Source: JBFWVJ01 sp050246795 (lineage in GTDB: Bacteria > Patescibacteriota > Gracilibacteria > JAUYGZ01). Taken from it: a stretch of 64,000 nt of DNA. The stretch spans positions 124,001-188,000 of the forward strand of contig JBFWVJ010000003.1 in NCBI GenBank assembly GCA_050246795.1, given 5' to 3'. Positions 9,277-16,972 of this stretch are shown piece after piece (position 1 is the first letter of the stretch; each line of letters opens with the position of its first letter). Under the pieces are notes generated by a model. That model had not been told where the DNA came from, did not search any database, and was given only the letters and a program-made list of their open reading frames with translations. A program made the translations under genes and the position numbers.

Positions 9277-10289
9277 GATCCTTCCACCGCCGCACGAAGT
9301 TGTGCCTCTCCCCTCCTTGCCAACAATGCCCGGCCAACCCCCAAAAACGTTTGATGGTTGAGCGGAAATTCCAAAAACACATGGAGAATACTGAAAAAAT
9401 ACAGCACGCTCAGACCCGTCCGATAGTCGTACCAAAAGATCCCCAAGCAAGAAAACCAAGACAAAAATACCAAAAATAATGAAAGCCTCGAACCCTGATG
9501 CCACCCGATCACCGAGGTTTTGGAAAACCAATTCATAAAGTGATACAGATACACAAACGCTACAAAGTGCATGACCATCAACGCCCCCGGAGTCATATAA
9601 AGGTCTTGGAAGGACTCGACCGGCAGCTGAAACAATTTCATCAACTCGACATTCACCCCCCAAAAGGGTCCATAGCTCTCGCGCAAATAAAGGCTAAGAT
9701 CCGAAAGACCGGATGATGGAACGATCAAAAAACACGCCGCCACACATCCTATGAAAACCGCCAAAGAAAGCAGTCCTGAAAAGGTCGATTCTTTTAAAGC
9801 GCCCTGAAGGATGAACATCCCGGTAAAGATGAAGGTATGGACAATCGTGGTCATAAAAATCGCGAACAGCACAAAGTACCAGCGCACGTCGGTCAGCCAA
9901 ATGGCGGAGAGGATGATCAGCAAGGCCGCAATACCTTTATAATAGGGATTCTTGAGGACGATGACCGCAAAGGAAAACAAAAACCCAAAGGCGATCAAAC
10001 CCGCCGCTCCCGACTGAAACGAGGTGAAAACAAACTGGCTTAAAAAAAGCAAAACCGCGAGCAACCCCAGCCAGATATAATCATACTTCCCCGGGGAAAA
10101 ATACTGCCGCCGATGGAGCCAGGCGATCTCCGAAAAATAGTGGAGTGGCGCCAGCACCGCATACGAAAACAAAAAGACTTCGAACGGCGCCAGAAAGGCC
10201 ATTCCTAAACTCCCGAACATCAAGCCAATATTGAGATAATTGATGCGATCGACCTTGGAATCCGTATTCATAAAATGAACTGAGTTCAC
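9273..10289 (-). CDS. Polytopic membrane protein, function unknown
   Basis: 338 residues with about nine hydrophobic segments (for example 'FEVFLFSYAVLAPLHYFSEI', 'WYFVLFAIFMTTIVHTFIFT', 'LSLFLVFLSWFSCLGIFWYD'). Conserved-looking features are an early 'APLHYFSEIAWLHRRQYF' motif and later His residues in or next to membrane segments ('TTIVHTF', 'LHVFLEFPLNH'), which could bind metal or haem, though this is not established. I recall similar unannotated membrane proteins in other bacteria but no function. It starts 21 bp after the PEP-synthase-like gene, so it is the third gene of that operon. Confidence 0.75.
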   Translation of the reverse strand: MNSVHFMNTDSKVDRINYLNIGLMFGSLGMAFLAPFEVFLFSYAVLAPLHYFSEIAWLHRRQYFSPGKYDYIWLGLLAVLLFLSQFVFTSFQSGAAGLIAFGFLFSFAVIVLKNPYYKGIAALLIILSAIWLTDVRWYFVLFAIFMTTIVHTFIFTGMFILQGALKESTFSGLLSLAVFIGCVAACFLIVPSSGLSDLSLYLRESYGPFWGVNVELMKLFQLPVESFQDLYMTPGALMVMHFVAFVYLYHFMNWFSKTSVIGWHQGSRLSLFLVFLSWFSCLGIFWYDYRTGLSVLYFFSILHVFLEFPLNHQTFLGVGRALLARRGEAQLRAAVEGS

Positions 10290-10310
10290 TTCGATTGTAT
10301 CGACAACTCT

Positions 10311-12209
10311 TTAACTTTCCAACACCGTCCACGTTCCTTTCTCCCCATCGAGGTGAATGGACTTGCCAAATGCTTCTCGTGCCTCTGAAAAAGGAACTCC
10401 CACCAGCACTGGAATATTTCTTTCTCGCGCAAGAATGGCCACATGAGAAAGCATTCCACCTTGTTCAGCGATGATTCCTTTAATAGACGGCAGATACTGG
10501 GCCAAAGAAGGGCTCAGTAAAGGGCTGTAGAGAATGAGATCTCTCGGAAGTGAAGGGAGTGAATCAACCGTCACGAAGACGCCCCTGGCACTTCCTCCAG
10601 AAACCGTTTGAGACGAAGGACCCTGCAAACCGACAAGGTTCGTCAGGACCCTGGGCAATGACAAAGCATGGGATTCCATCAATGAATCAGAAAAAAACTT
10701 CCTCAATTGATTCATGTGTTTTACCGTCAGCCAGCGGGCATACTCACGCAACTCCTGCCACCGTCTCACCCGCTGCAAGTGTGAGAGCACCCAGGAACGG
10801 CGAACATCAGATAATCCCTTCCACCAGGAGAGAAGTTCATCTGAAATGGTTCGTGGAGACTCTGAAGCTGAAAAAATCGAATCATCGGACAGATCCAAAC
10901 CATTCCCCTTCCATGCGGAAGCATCGAGGACGTCCAAGGAAGGAAAAACAATTTCCTCAGGAAATCTGCGTGAAGAAAGGAGTTCCTGAAAGAATCCCGA
11001 ATGCCGCCCTAGCACATTCTTAAAATGTTCAAAGGCTTTGGTGGTTTTTAAATTGATCTCGAATACCACTTCGTAGGCGTTTAAAAAATCGCGAAGGGAT
11101 GCTTCCAGAGAAGAAGTTTCAAATCTCTCCTGCAGAAGTTTTTGAAGGGATTCAAAGACGAATTCATGATCATCGATCGGCAATTTCTGAAGAAAAAATT
11201 GATTTTGAAGCGTCTTCAAAAGCCCTTTGAAAGATTTCAAACGGAAAGTTATCCCATTTTTTTCATTCGAGGATTTCAGTCCATAGGCAGGAAACAATGT
11301 CCGCATTTCCGCCTCACGATCAACATACAATTCACCCAGGATCGATTTCCAAAAAACAGAAGGCTGATATTGCATTCGGTATTTTCCATAGACCTTTTGG
11401 ACCGGCCCCGCTTCACCATAGATGCGTTCCAAAAGAGTCAGCATCGCCTCCGAAGGCCTGGGAACAGCGGCAGATAAATCCGTTTTCTCATACCAAAAAT
11501 CCCTCTCACTTGGAAGCACCTGATCAAGTTTTTTCATGCTTGCGTAGGAAGCTGAAGAAAGAGTGGTGATAGGCCGCGTCTGTAAATAATACCTCTTCCC
11601 TTGGGCTTCACACCATTCGACATCTTGTGGAAAACCCCAGAGTGCTTCGATTCGTTGAAAATCTCGATACTCATCTGGAACAGCTGACCAAAGAAACCTT
11701 TCCAATCGCGGAGTCACCTCACCACCGACCAATCGCTCGCCTCTCCCCTTTACCGATTCCAAAACAAGCGATGGATGACCATCAGGAGAACGGGTGAAAA
11801 CCACACCTGAACGATCAGGCTCAACAAATTCCTGGATGATAAGAGCAAAATCTTTGAGATTGCCATTCATTTTTTCAGATGCATCAAGAAGAACCTCCTC
11901 AAGAGAGCTCTCCAAATGTTCAGAGGTCACTGCCAGTCTGGTTTTATAGATACCGGCCATGGATGACTTCTCCTGATCCTCGATCAGCGCGCTTGACCTC
12001 ACGGCATAATGATGACTCTGTAAAAGAACATGGATCATTTCTGAAGCAGTCTTCACATTCTTTTCAGACCAGAGTTTGGAAATCACCTCAGCCGGAATCA
12101 CCACAAACTTCGGAACCAAAAAACCTGCCTCTTGTAATCGTCGAAGATTCAAAGCTTTTTCACCAACATCTTTTCGGTTCGCATCGATATGTTGATCCAA
12201 AAGTATCAT
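10311..12209 (-). CDS. PEP synthase / rifampicin phosphotransferase-like enzyme
   Basis: 632 residues. The N terminus (1-220) is a PPDK-type ATP-grasp domain: 'GEKALNLRRLQEAGFLVP', 'YAVRSSALIEDQ', 'IIQEFVEPDRSGVVFT' and closing 'YYLQTRPIT'. The middle (about 230-510) is helical and unassigned. The C terminus (about 540-632) is the swivelling phospho-histidine domain with 'GIIAEQGGMLSHVAILAREr' and 'IPVLVG'; the His in LSHVAI is the expected phosphorylated residue. The PEP/pyruvate TIM barrel of true PEP synthase (about 790 aa) is absent. The order ATP-grasp, unknown domain, His domain is that of rifampicin phosphotransferases and other dikinases that phosphorylate a small molecule. The substrate cannot be read from sequence. 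The start overlaps the rhodanese gene stop by 4 bp (ATGA), implying coupled translation. Confidence 0.8.
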   Translation of the reverse strand: MILLDQHIDANRKDVGEKALNLRRLQEAGFLVPKFVVIPAEVISKLWSEKNVKTASEMIHVLLQSHHYAVRSSALIEDQEKSSMAGIYKTRLAVTSEHLESSLEEVLLDASEKMNGNLKDFALIIQEFVEPDRSGVVFTRSPDGHPSLVLESVKGRGERLVGGEVTPRLERFLWSAVPDEYRDFQRIEALWGFPQDVEWCEAQGKRYYLQTRPITTLSSASYASMKKLDQVLPSERDFWYEKTDLSAAVPRPSEAMLTLLERIYGEAGPVQKVYGKYRMQYQPSVFWKSILGELYVDREAEMRTLFPAYGLKSSNEKNGITFRLKSFKGLLKTLQNQFFLQKLPIDDHEFVFESLQKLLQERFETSSLEASLRDFLNAYEVVFEINLKTTKAFEHFKNVLGRHSGFFQELLSSRRFPEEIVFPSLDVLDASAWKGNGLDLSDDSIFSASESPRTISDELLSWWKGLSDVRRSWVLSHLQRVRRWQELREYARWLTVKHMNQLRKFFSDSLMESHALSLPRVLTNLVGLQGPSSQTVSGGSARGVFVTVDSLPSLPRDLILYSPLLSPSLAQYLPSIKGIIAEQGGMLSHVAILARERNIPVLVGVPFSEAREAFGKSIHLDGEKGTWTVLES

Positions 12210-13171
12210 AGCAAGTTGAGAAATTTCTGAGGTTCATAAATGATTCCTTCAATTCGATACCCCAGTTCATCCAGTTTGGAAGCCGCTAAAAAAGCCGAGA
12301 AAGAACTCAGAGCAATACTATCGGTAAGGATGAGGACCGAACGAGGTGAAGGGAACGACTTCAGTTGAGCCTTCAATTCATCAGAAGACAGATCAATCAC
12401 CGGTAGAGAAAAACTCTTCTCGACTGGCTTCATAGCCTGACGACGATTACTTCTCACATCTACTAATATGGATCCTGCATTCCAAAGTTCATAAGCCGCA
12501 TCTGACTGAATCCCTTTTTTTAAAAGTTTGGAGGCTTCATCTCGAAATGGCAATTCACCACTCCACGTACGATCCTGATCAATCCATTCCTCCAATCGTT
12601 CGTTCAAAAAATAAGTAACAAACCCTTTCTGAGATAAAAATTTTGCAACTTGATGGCTTCGCGTCCCGGTCGCACAGTGAAAATACAACGGTTCATTCTT
12701 GGAAAAATTTTTCCAATCACCTGCAAAAATATCCGCCATTCGGATCTGTTCACTCCCAGGAATAAATCCAAAAGCTCGTTCCTCGTCCTCACGAACATCG
12801 ATCAAACGTATTGATCCGTTGTGCAAGAATGCTTCAAGAGCGTGACCATCAATCCCTTGCACAGAACCTCTTGGAGTTGATTCAGAAGAGATGATACGAG
12901 CGGATAATGATGATGAAGCCTGGGGATCGGACAAGGAGAAGTACATCGTTCCAGAGAGAACGAAAATAATCATAAGGACTCCCAAAGCCACAAGGAAACC
13001 CCTTCTGAAAAATGAAAGAGCAAACCACCTCACCCAGAGAGAACGAAACCACGCCATGACAAATCCCATCCCCACGAACAAAATCGAAGAGAACTGAATA
13101 GCCTGACTCCCCGCCTGATAAAGAAAATCAGGAGGCGGTTGAGCATGAGCAAGCGGAAGAAAAAAATCCAT
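12206..13171 (-). CDS. Membrane-anchored tandem rhodanese protein
   Basis: 321 residues from the ATG at 13171 (MDFFLPLAHAQ); an in-frame ATG at 13195 would add 8 Cys-rich residues. Two membrane segments (about 20-45 and 58-78) precede two rhodanese domains. The first (about 105-195) has 'IRLIDVREDEERAFG' and the active loop 'YFHCATGTRSHQVA', a good CxxGxRS cysteine loop. The second (about 215-320) has 'SILVDVRSNRRQA' but 'LILTDSIALSS' in place of the Cys loop, so it is likely inactive and structural. Expected activity is sulfur transfer from thiosulfate or persulfide, on whichever side of the membrane the domains face. First gene of an operon with the PEP-synthase-like enzyme and a membrane protein. 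Confidence 0.8.
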   Translation of the reverse strand: MDFFLPLAHAQPPPDFLYQAGSQAIQFSSILFVGMGFVMAWFRSLWVRWFALSFFRRGFLVALGVLMIIFVLSGTMYFSLSDPQASSSLSARIISSESTPRGSVQGIDGHALEAFLHNGSIRLIDVREDEERAFGFIPGSEQIRMADIFAGDWKNFSKNEPLYFHCATGTRSHQVAKFLSQKGFVTYFLNERLEEWIDQDRTWSGELPFRDEASKLLKKGIQSDAAYELWNAGSILVDVRSNRRQAMKPVEKSFSLPVIDLSSDELKAQLKSFPSPRSVLILTDSIALSSFSAFLAASKLDELGYRIEGIIYEPQKFLNLL

Positions 13172-13253
13172 ACAACAGCAAAGTATTCCCTCCATTATAG
13201 AGGAAAACCAAGCACAATTCCACTGGGAAATTCAGGGACTGTTATTCGAGATA

Positions 13254-13610
13254 TCAATCGCGACTCCGAGACGCCTGCCGCAACACTCCTAAAACCTCCG
13301 CGGCACTGGTTTGAAGGAGCTGGTCCAGATCCAGCACCACGAAATTGTCATCAGGACTTCCTGGGACAAAGGCTTCGCCTGTACGCCGGATATGCAAAGA
13401 AGCCCTCTCGGCCTCATCGGAACTCAATCGAACCTGAAATTCATTTTGTGCTCCTGCGTCCTTGATCTTCATCCAAGCCGGGTCCGATGACGTCAAAATC
13501 AACACCAAAAGCCCCAGGCTTTCAAAAGATTGCTGAACCCGGATCAATTCTTCCTGCCATCGTTCATATTTTGCCTCAGCCTCCGCCGACAAAGGAGTAA
13601 CATTCGCCAT
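13254..13610 (-). CDS. Small hypothetical protein
   Basis: 118 residues from the ATG at 13610 (MANVTPLSAEAEAKYERW); the frame is open 27 codons further upstream but those residues look untranslated. Mixed alpha/beta composition with a helical N terminus ('YERWQEELIRVQQSFESLG') and a C terminus 'FVVLDLDQLLQTSAAEVLGV'. No motif recognised. It ends 58 bp before the rhodanese gene on the same strand and may be the leader gene of that operon. Confidence 0.55.
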   Translation of the reverse strand: MANVTPLSAEAEAKYERWQEELIRVQQSFESLGLLVLILTSSDPAWMKIKDAGAQNEFQVRLSSDEAERASLHIRRTGEAFVPGSPDDNFVVLDLDQLLQTSAAEVLGVLRQASRSRD

Positions 13611-13707
13611 GCAACAATAAAAGCAGCTGGATTGTAGTAACTTTACCCCAGGATTCAACCAGGGAAAGTCGTCGACTTCCATCGCCAACAAAGACTGTAT
13701 CCGCTAT

Positions 13708-13736
13708 TTGACAGTGCATCTTCAGCTCTCTAAACT
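13708..13736 (+). promoter_or_regulatory. Promoter of the ATP-grasp / peptidase operon
   Basis: TTGACA (13708-13713), 17-bp spacer, TAAACT (13731-13736), then about 23 nt to the ATG at 13760. The best -35 box in this part of the window. No Shine-Dalgarno sequence is visible before the start codon. Confidence 0.7.
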
Positions 13737-13759
13737 ACCGCCACTTTGAACTCCTTATC

Positions 13760-15322
13760 ATGAAATCCATGAAAGATGTGCCAATGAACTTTGCGCGAGG
13801 AAACCTGTCGAATGGCTATGCCAGCATCGAATCCCATCTTGGCATGAAAAATCAAACCTTCGGAATGTCGGATTTCATCGATGGACGACCTCAGCTCGGC
13901 GCTCCCGACAAGGACCAGGACGAATACCTCCAACGAATGCTGGCCTCCATGATGGGTGAAGACACGACCGGTGTTTGCTTTGAGCTTTCCCCAGGACTGG
14001 AAGAACACTTCCGCGAAATCGGGCTCCTCCGGGGTACCTTGATCCAACTGGCAAGACCGACCGTACGAGACTTTCCAAATGCCTCCGTCGAATCACAGCT
14101 GCTCCGAAAAATGGGCGACATCATGGCCTCAACAACTCTGAATGAGGCAAAAGCCCGACTCTACCATGACTTGCTTAACCGCACCCCACTTAACAATTTC
14201 CCCAGTGAACAAACCAAAGCCGTAGCCAGACTCCTCGGGGCTCCGATGATCAGTCCTCACGAAAAAACCGTCACTTATCACTCCAAACACTGGCTCAGGA
14301 ATGAACCCCTCAACAGCCGAGAGGAGAGCCAATGGGAAGCAAAAGAAATGTCGTACAACATCGCACCTGGATTCTCCTTTGAAAGCGTTGATCAACTCCT
14401 CACTCAAATCGGATCAATACTCCCACAGTTTTCACCAACTGAAGACACCCTGACCGTATGGGTCAAGTACGCGTCTTTTTCGGCTGGAGATGGCGTTTTC
14501 AAAGTCCAATTGGACCGGGAAGACCTCGTCAACCCAAGGTCCTTGATCAATAAAATCCTCGGAAGAAACCAAACCGGAAAATCCGCTGAAGAAGTGGCAA
14601 AGAAATGCGGCTACATCGATCCAGAAGCAGAAGAAATGGATGGACGTCAGGTCCTCCAAACAATCCTGCAAAACGTCCCGATGGTACTGGAAGTCGATAT
14701 CAAACAGCTCCCTGATACCAAAGAAGTCTTGGCCAATTTCAACATTCAAGCCGTCATTGGCCACCACATGATCACACTGATCGAAACCTCTCTCCAAGAA
14801 ACAGGCGCTAACGGCAACTATATGGGGAACATCCTGCCAGCACCACCAGATCTCGCCCCACATGTGAGTCTCGCAGAGGTGCAATTCCTCTTGCTGTGCC
14901 AAAGAGCAAGGAATGAAGGATATCGTGGCTATGCTGGTGGAGACGTGATCGTCCGACAGAAAAAGAACGGCGAACACCAAGCTATGGTTATCGACTTCAA
15001 CCCTCGCTTCAATGGCAGCACACCTTTCAATAGTCACATTCACCGTCTGCGGGCAGAAACTGGTGCTGAAATCCATGGACTGAACACCAATCTCATCTTG
15101 CCTCAAATGGTCACCACCTTTCATGAGATCCGAGACATCTTGGGAAACCACATCCTTTGGAATCCAAAAAAATCAGAAGGCTTGATCCCTACAGCCATGA
15201 GAGGCACTCCGGAACTTCCCGACAAAGTGGTAAAAATGAGCGTGATTTCTCCTACCCGAGAAGGAGTCTTCAATTTACTTAGACGGTTGGAAGCCAGAAG
15301 AGTACAATACGGCAGTTATTAA
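13760..15322 (+). CDS. ATP-grasp-type ligase, substrate unknown
   Basis: 520 residues. The C-terminal half carries ATP-grasp signatures: 'DGVFKVQLDRED' as a possible nucleotide-binding strand, 'MVLEVDIKQLPD', and 'GYRGYAGGDVIVRQ' followed by 'AMVIDFNPRFNGSTPF', which matches the metal-binding E/D..NPR..G motif of carboxylate-amine ligases such as PGM1-like peptide ligases. The N-terminal 200 residues are unassigned. Expected chemistry is ATP-dependent joining of a carboxylate to an amine. It is followed after 8 bp by an isoaspartyl peptidase gene, so the product may be a peptide or isopeptide (inference). An alternative is a non-ribosomal peptide tailoring enzyme without connection to the peptidase. 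Confidence 0.65.
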   Translation: MKSMKDVPMNFARGNLSNGYASIESHLGMKNQTFGMSDFIDGRPQLGAPDKDQDEYLQRMLASMMGEDTTGVCFELSPGLEEHFREIGLLRGTLIQLARPTVRDFPNASVESQLLRKMGDIMASTTLNEAKARLYHDLLNRTPLNNFPSEQTKAVARLLGAPMISPHEKTVTYHSKHWLRNEPLNSREESQWEAKEMSYNIAPGFSFESVDQLLTQIGSILPQFSPTEDTLTVWVKYASFSAGDGVFKVQLDREDLVNPRSLINKILGRNQTGKSAEEVAKKCGYIDPEAEEMDGRQVLQTILQNVPMVLEVDIKQLPDTKEVLANFNIQAVIGHHMITLIETSLQETGANGNYMGNILPAPPDLAPHVSLAEVQFLLLCQRARNEGYRGYAGGDVIVRQKKNGEHQAMVIDFNPRFNGSTPFNSHIHRLRAETGAEIHGLNTNLILPQMVTTFHEIRDILGNHILWNPKKSEGLIPTAMRGTPELPDKVVKMSVISPTREGVFNLLRRLEARRVQYGSY

Positions 15323-15330
15323 TCCCCCTC

Positions 15331-16200
15331 ATGATCCGACTGCTTACCCATGCTGGAGCCTGGAACACCCGGGACGAAACAGCCCAGCAAACCGAAATCG
15401 ATGCCGTCAAAGCTTCGATCGAAGCGGCCAAAGGAAGTCCCGATGTCGTCTCAGCGGTCGAAAAAGCCGCGATATTCTTGGAAAATCACCCCTCCCTGGA
15501 CGCGGGTTTTGGCAGCATTATTCAAATGGATGGACGGATCCGCATGGACGCCGGCATTGCCGACTCCCATGGCAACTACGGGGCGGTGGTCCAAATAGAA
15601 GAAATCCAAAACCCTATTTCCGTCGCCCGACGCCTGATGGAGCTGGACTATCACCACATCCTGTCAGGCGATGGCGCCAAATCATTCGCTCTGGAACAAG
15701 GCTTTCCTCGAAAATCCGTCTACACCTTGAAACGCATCAACAGCTACCTTCAGCTCCGCGAAGAAATCCCAGACCTGAGCTATGAAAGCCTCCTCAAAGA
15801 CAAAGAAGAGCAAATCAAAAAGAAGCTCAGCACCATCGGAGCCGTAGCCGTGGATGACCAGGGCAATCTGGCCGTGGCCAGCTCCACCGGTGGACTATCG
15901 TATGGATACCCGGGACGAGTCGGCGACTCAGCCCTTTTGGGACACGGCATGTACTGCTCGAAACACGTCGCCGTCGCCTGTACCGGCCACGGTGAAAAAA
16001 TCATCATCACCCTCCTGGCCCAGCGAGTCGAACGATACTACCTGGAAGATCAAGACCTCCAAAAAGCCGTCGACCAAGCCATCTCCGACCTCGGCGCCGC
16101 AGGAGGAGAAGGGGGCATCATCGCCGCTGCGAAAGACGGAAGCATGGCCATCGGCTACAACAGCAGCTTCCTGGCGACCCATTCTGAGCAGATCGGATGA
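15331..16200 (+). CDS. Isoaspartyl peptidase / type III L-asparaginase
   Basis: 289 residues, Ntn-hydrolase family. 'HAGAW' at the N terminus, 'LDAGFGSIIQMDGRIRMDAG' in the alpha subunit, and the autocleavage site 'STIGAVAVDDQGNLAVAS', whose Thr becomes the N-terminal nucleophile of the beta subunit. 'SSTGGLSYGYPGRVGDSALLG' and 'CTGHGE' line the active site. Known family roles are removal of isoaspartyl residues from damaged or storage peptides and asparagine hydrolysis. The normal C-terminal region is slightly short. It follows the ATP-grasp gene with an 8-bp gap and is likely co-transcribed from 13708. Ends on TGA. Confidence 0.9.
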   Translation: MIRLLTHAGAWNTRDETAQQTEIDAVKASIEAAKGSPDVVSAVEKAAIFLENHPSLDAGFGSIIQMDGRIRMDAGIADSHGNYGAVVQIEEIQNPISVARRLMELDYHHILSGDGAKSFALEQGFPRKSVYTLKRINSYLQLREEIPDLSYESLLKDKEEQIKKKLSTIGAVAVDDQGNLAVASSTGGLSYGYPGRVGDSALLGHGMYCSKHVAVACTGHGEKIIITLLAQRVERYYLEDQDLQKAVDQAISDLGAAGGEGGIIAAAKDGSMAIGYNSSFLATHSEQIG

Positions 16201-16235
16201 TAGGGCAGCAGTTCTTCAGAAACATTCAAAAATTT

Positions 16236-16263
16236 GGTGCGGCCCCGCGGACGGGGCCACACC
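16236..16263 (-). terminator. Hairpin terminator, strongest in the minus direction
   Basis: A GC-rich inverted repeat, GGTG-c-GGCCCC / GGGGCC-a-CACC with a 6-nt loop. On the minus strand it is followed by AAATTTTTG, a reasonable rho-independent terminator directly after the stop of the small frame at 16265. It also lies 36 bp after the peptidase gene and could serve both strands. Confidence 0.6.
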
Positions 16264-16264
16264 T

Positions 16265-16357
16265 TCACCACCGGCAGTTCAGCACGGTGATGATAACGGC
16301 CACTAAGATGGCAAAGAGCGCCAACAATTGACGCTCAACGTTCGATATCTCACCCAT
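16265..16357 (-). CDS. Possible 30-residue single-pass membrane peptide
   Basis: Below usual ORF cut-offs. ATG at 16357, stop at 16265. A charged N terminus (MGEISNVERQ) is followed by a hydrophobic stretch of about 16 residues (LLALFAILVAVIITVL) and a short NCRW tail. A purine-rich stretch (AGAAAGAAAAAG) precedes the ATG. A terminator hairpin begins one base after the stop. It is the only coding-like content in the 333-bp gap 16201-16533, which otherwise holds a CCAAGCTC/GAGCTTGG hairpin near 16370-16391 and the groESL control region. Function unknown; could be chance. Confidence 0.35.
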   Translation of the reverse strand: MGEISNVERQLLALFAILVAVIITVLNCRW

Positions 16358-16465
16358 CTTTTTCTTTCTACCAAGCTCTCAAGGAGCTTGGAAAAGGATT
16401 CTTGGGCATTGCATAAATAACACTTTTTATTGAATTTGTCAATATTTTAAGCGAAATGATACCAG

Positions 16466-16492
16466 TTAGCACTTGACTATAGTGAGTGCTAA
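16466..16492 (+). promoter_or_regulatory. CIRCE operator (HrcA site) for groESL
   Basis: TTAGCACTT-N9-GAGTGCTAA, one base off the canonical TTAGCACTC-N9-GAGTGCTAA. It spans the spacer and -35 region of the promoter TTGACT (16473-16478), 16-bp spacer, TACAAT (16495-16500). The family's known mechanism is repression by HrcA, relieved on heat stress when GroEL is titrated. hrcA itself is not in the window. Confidence 0.95.
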
Positions 16493-16500
16493 AATACAAT
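16473..16500 (+). promoter_or_regulatory. groESL promoter
   Basis: TTGACT, 16-bp spacer, TACAAT; transcription should start near 16507, giving a 27-nt leader to the groES ATG at 16534. This rules out the in-frame ATG at 16486, which lies inside the CIRCE/promoter. Confidence 0.85.
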
Positions 16501-16533
16501 AAGAACACTCAAATATCCTTTAATTCTCCCGAT

Positions 16534-16833
16534 ATGTCGAAATCGAAGATCGTTCCCATCGATGGCCGAGTCGTCCTCAAGGGCGTCGAACCAGAAGAAA
16601 CCACCAAGTCCGGCATCATCCTCCCCTCTTCCGGCAACGAACGACCCGAGATTTTTGAAGTGGTCGCTATCAGCGAAGGCCGCACCATGGATGACGGCAA
16701 AATCAAGCCCCACCTCCTCAAGGTCGGTCAAAAGGTCGTCTGCAGCAAGTACGCCGGCGATGACATCAAGATCGATGGTGAGGAATACAAGATCATCAGT
16801 GAAGACTCGGTGACAGCGGTGATTCAGGATTAA
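16534..16833 (+). CDS. groES: Co-chaperonin GroES
   Basis: 99 residues starting MSKSKIVPIDGRVVLKG. 'TKSGIILPSSGNERPE' corresponds to the mobile loop that docks on GroEL, and 'GQKVVCSKYAGDDIKIDGEE' is the usual GroES barrel signature. It forms a heptameric lid over GroEL in the cytoplasm. The start was chosen downstream of the CIRCE promoter; no strong ribosome site is visible (tttaattctcccgat). The spacer to groEL (about 139 bp) is longer than usual and filled with repeats. Confidence 0.95.
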   Translation: MSKSKIVPIDGRVVLKGVEPEETTKSGIILPSSGNERPEIFEVVAISEGRTMDDGKIKPHLLKVGQKVVCSKYAGDDIKIDGEEYKIISEDSVTAVIQD

Positions 16834-16835
16834 TA

Positions 16836-16964
16836 AGACGATTGAGAAACAGAAGACGATTGGGATGAATTCCCTCCCCATCGTCCCATTGTTCCCCATC
16901 ATCCCAAATCCTAATACTCCTAATACTCCTAATACTCCTAATACTCTTTATACTCCTCTAACTC
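16836..16964. repeat. groES-groEL spacer: inverted repeat plus 9-bp tandem array
   Basis: 16836-16910 has an imperfect inverted repeat built from GACGATTGGGATGA-type units; TTGGGATGA (16860-16868) pairs with TCATCCCAA (16899-16907). From about 16911 to 16964 a 9-bp unit 'ctaatactc' recurs about five times, degrading towards 'ctctaactc', and ends 8 bp before the groEL ATG. The same GATTGGGAT/ATCCCAATC unit appears upstream of rpmA (57305-57350). Confidence 0.8.
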
Positions 16965-16972
16965 CTATCCCT

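Noticed and set aside
16486..16533. Upstream ATG for groES
   Set aside because: It lies inside the CIRCE element and before the expected transcription start.
16865..16972. N-terminal extension of groEL
   Set aside because: It encodes the 9-bp repeat array (PNT repeats); GroEL proteins start at MAK.
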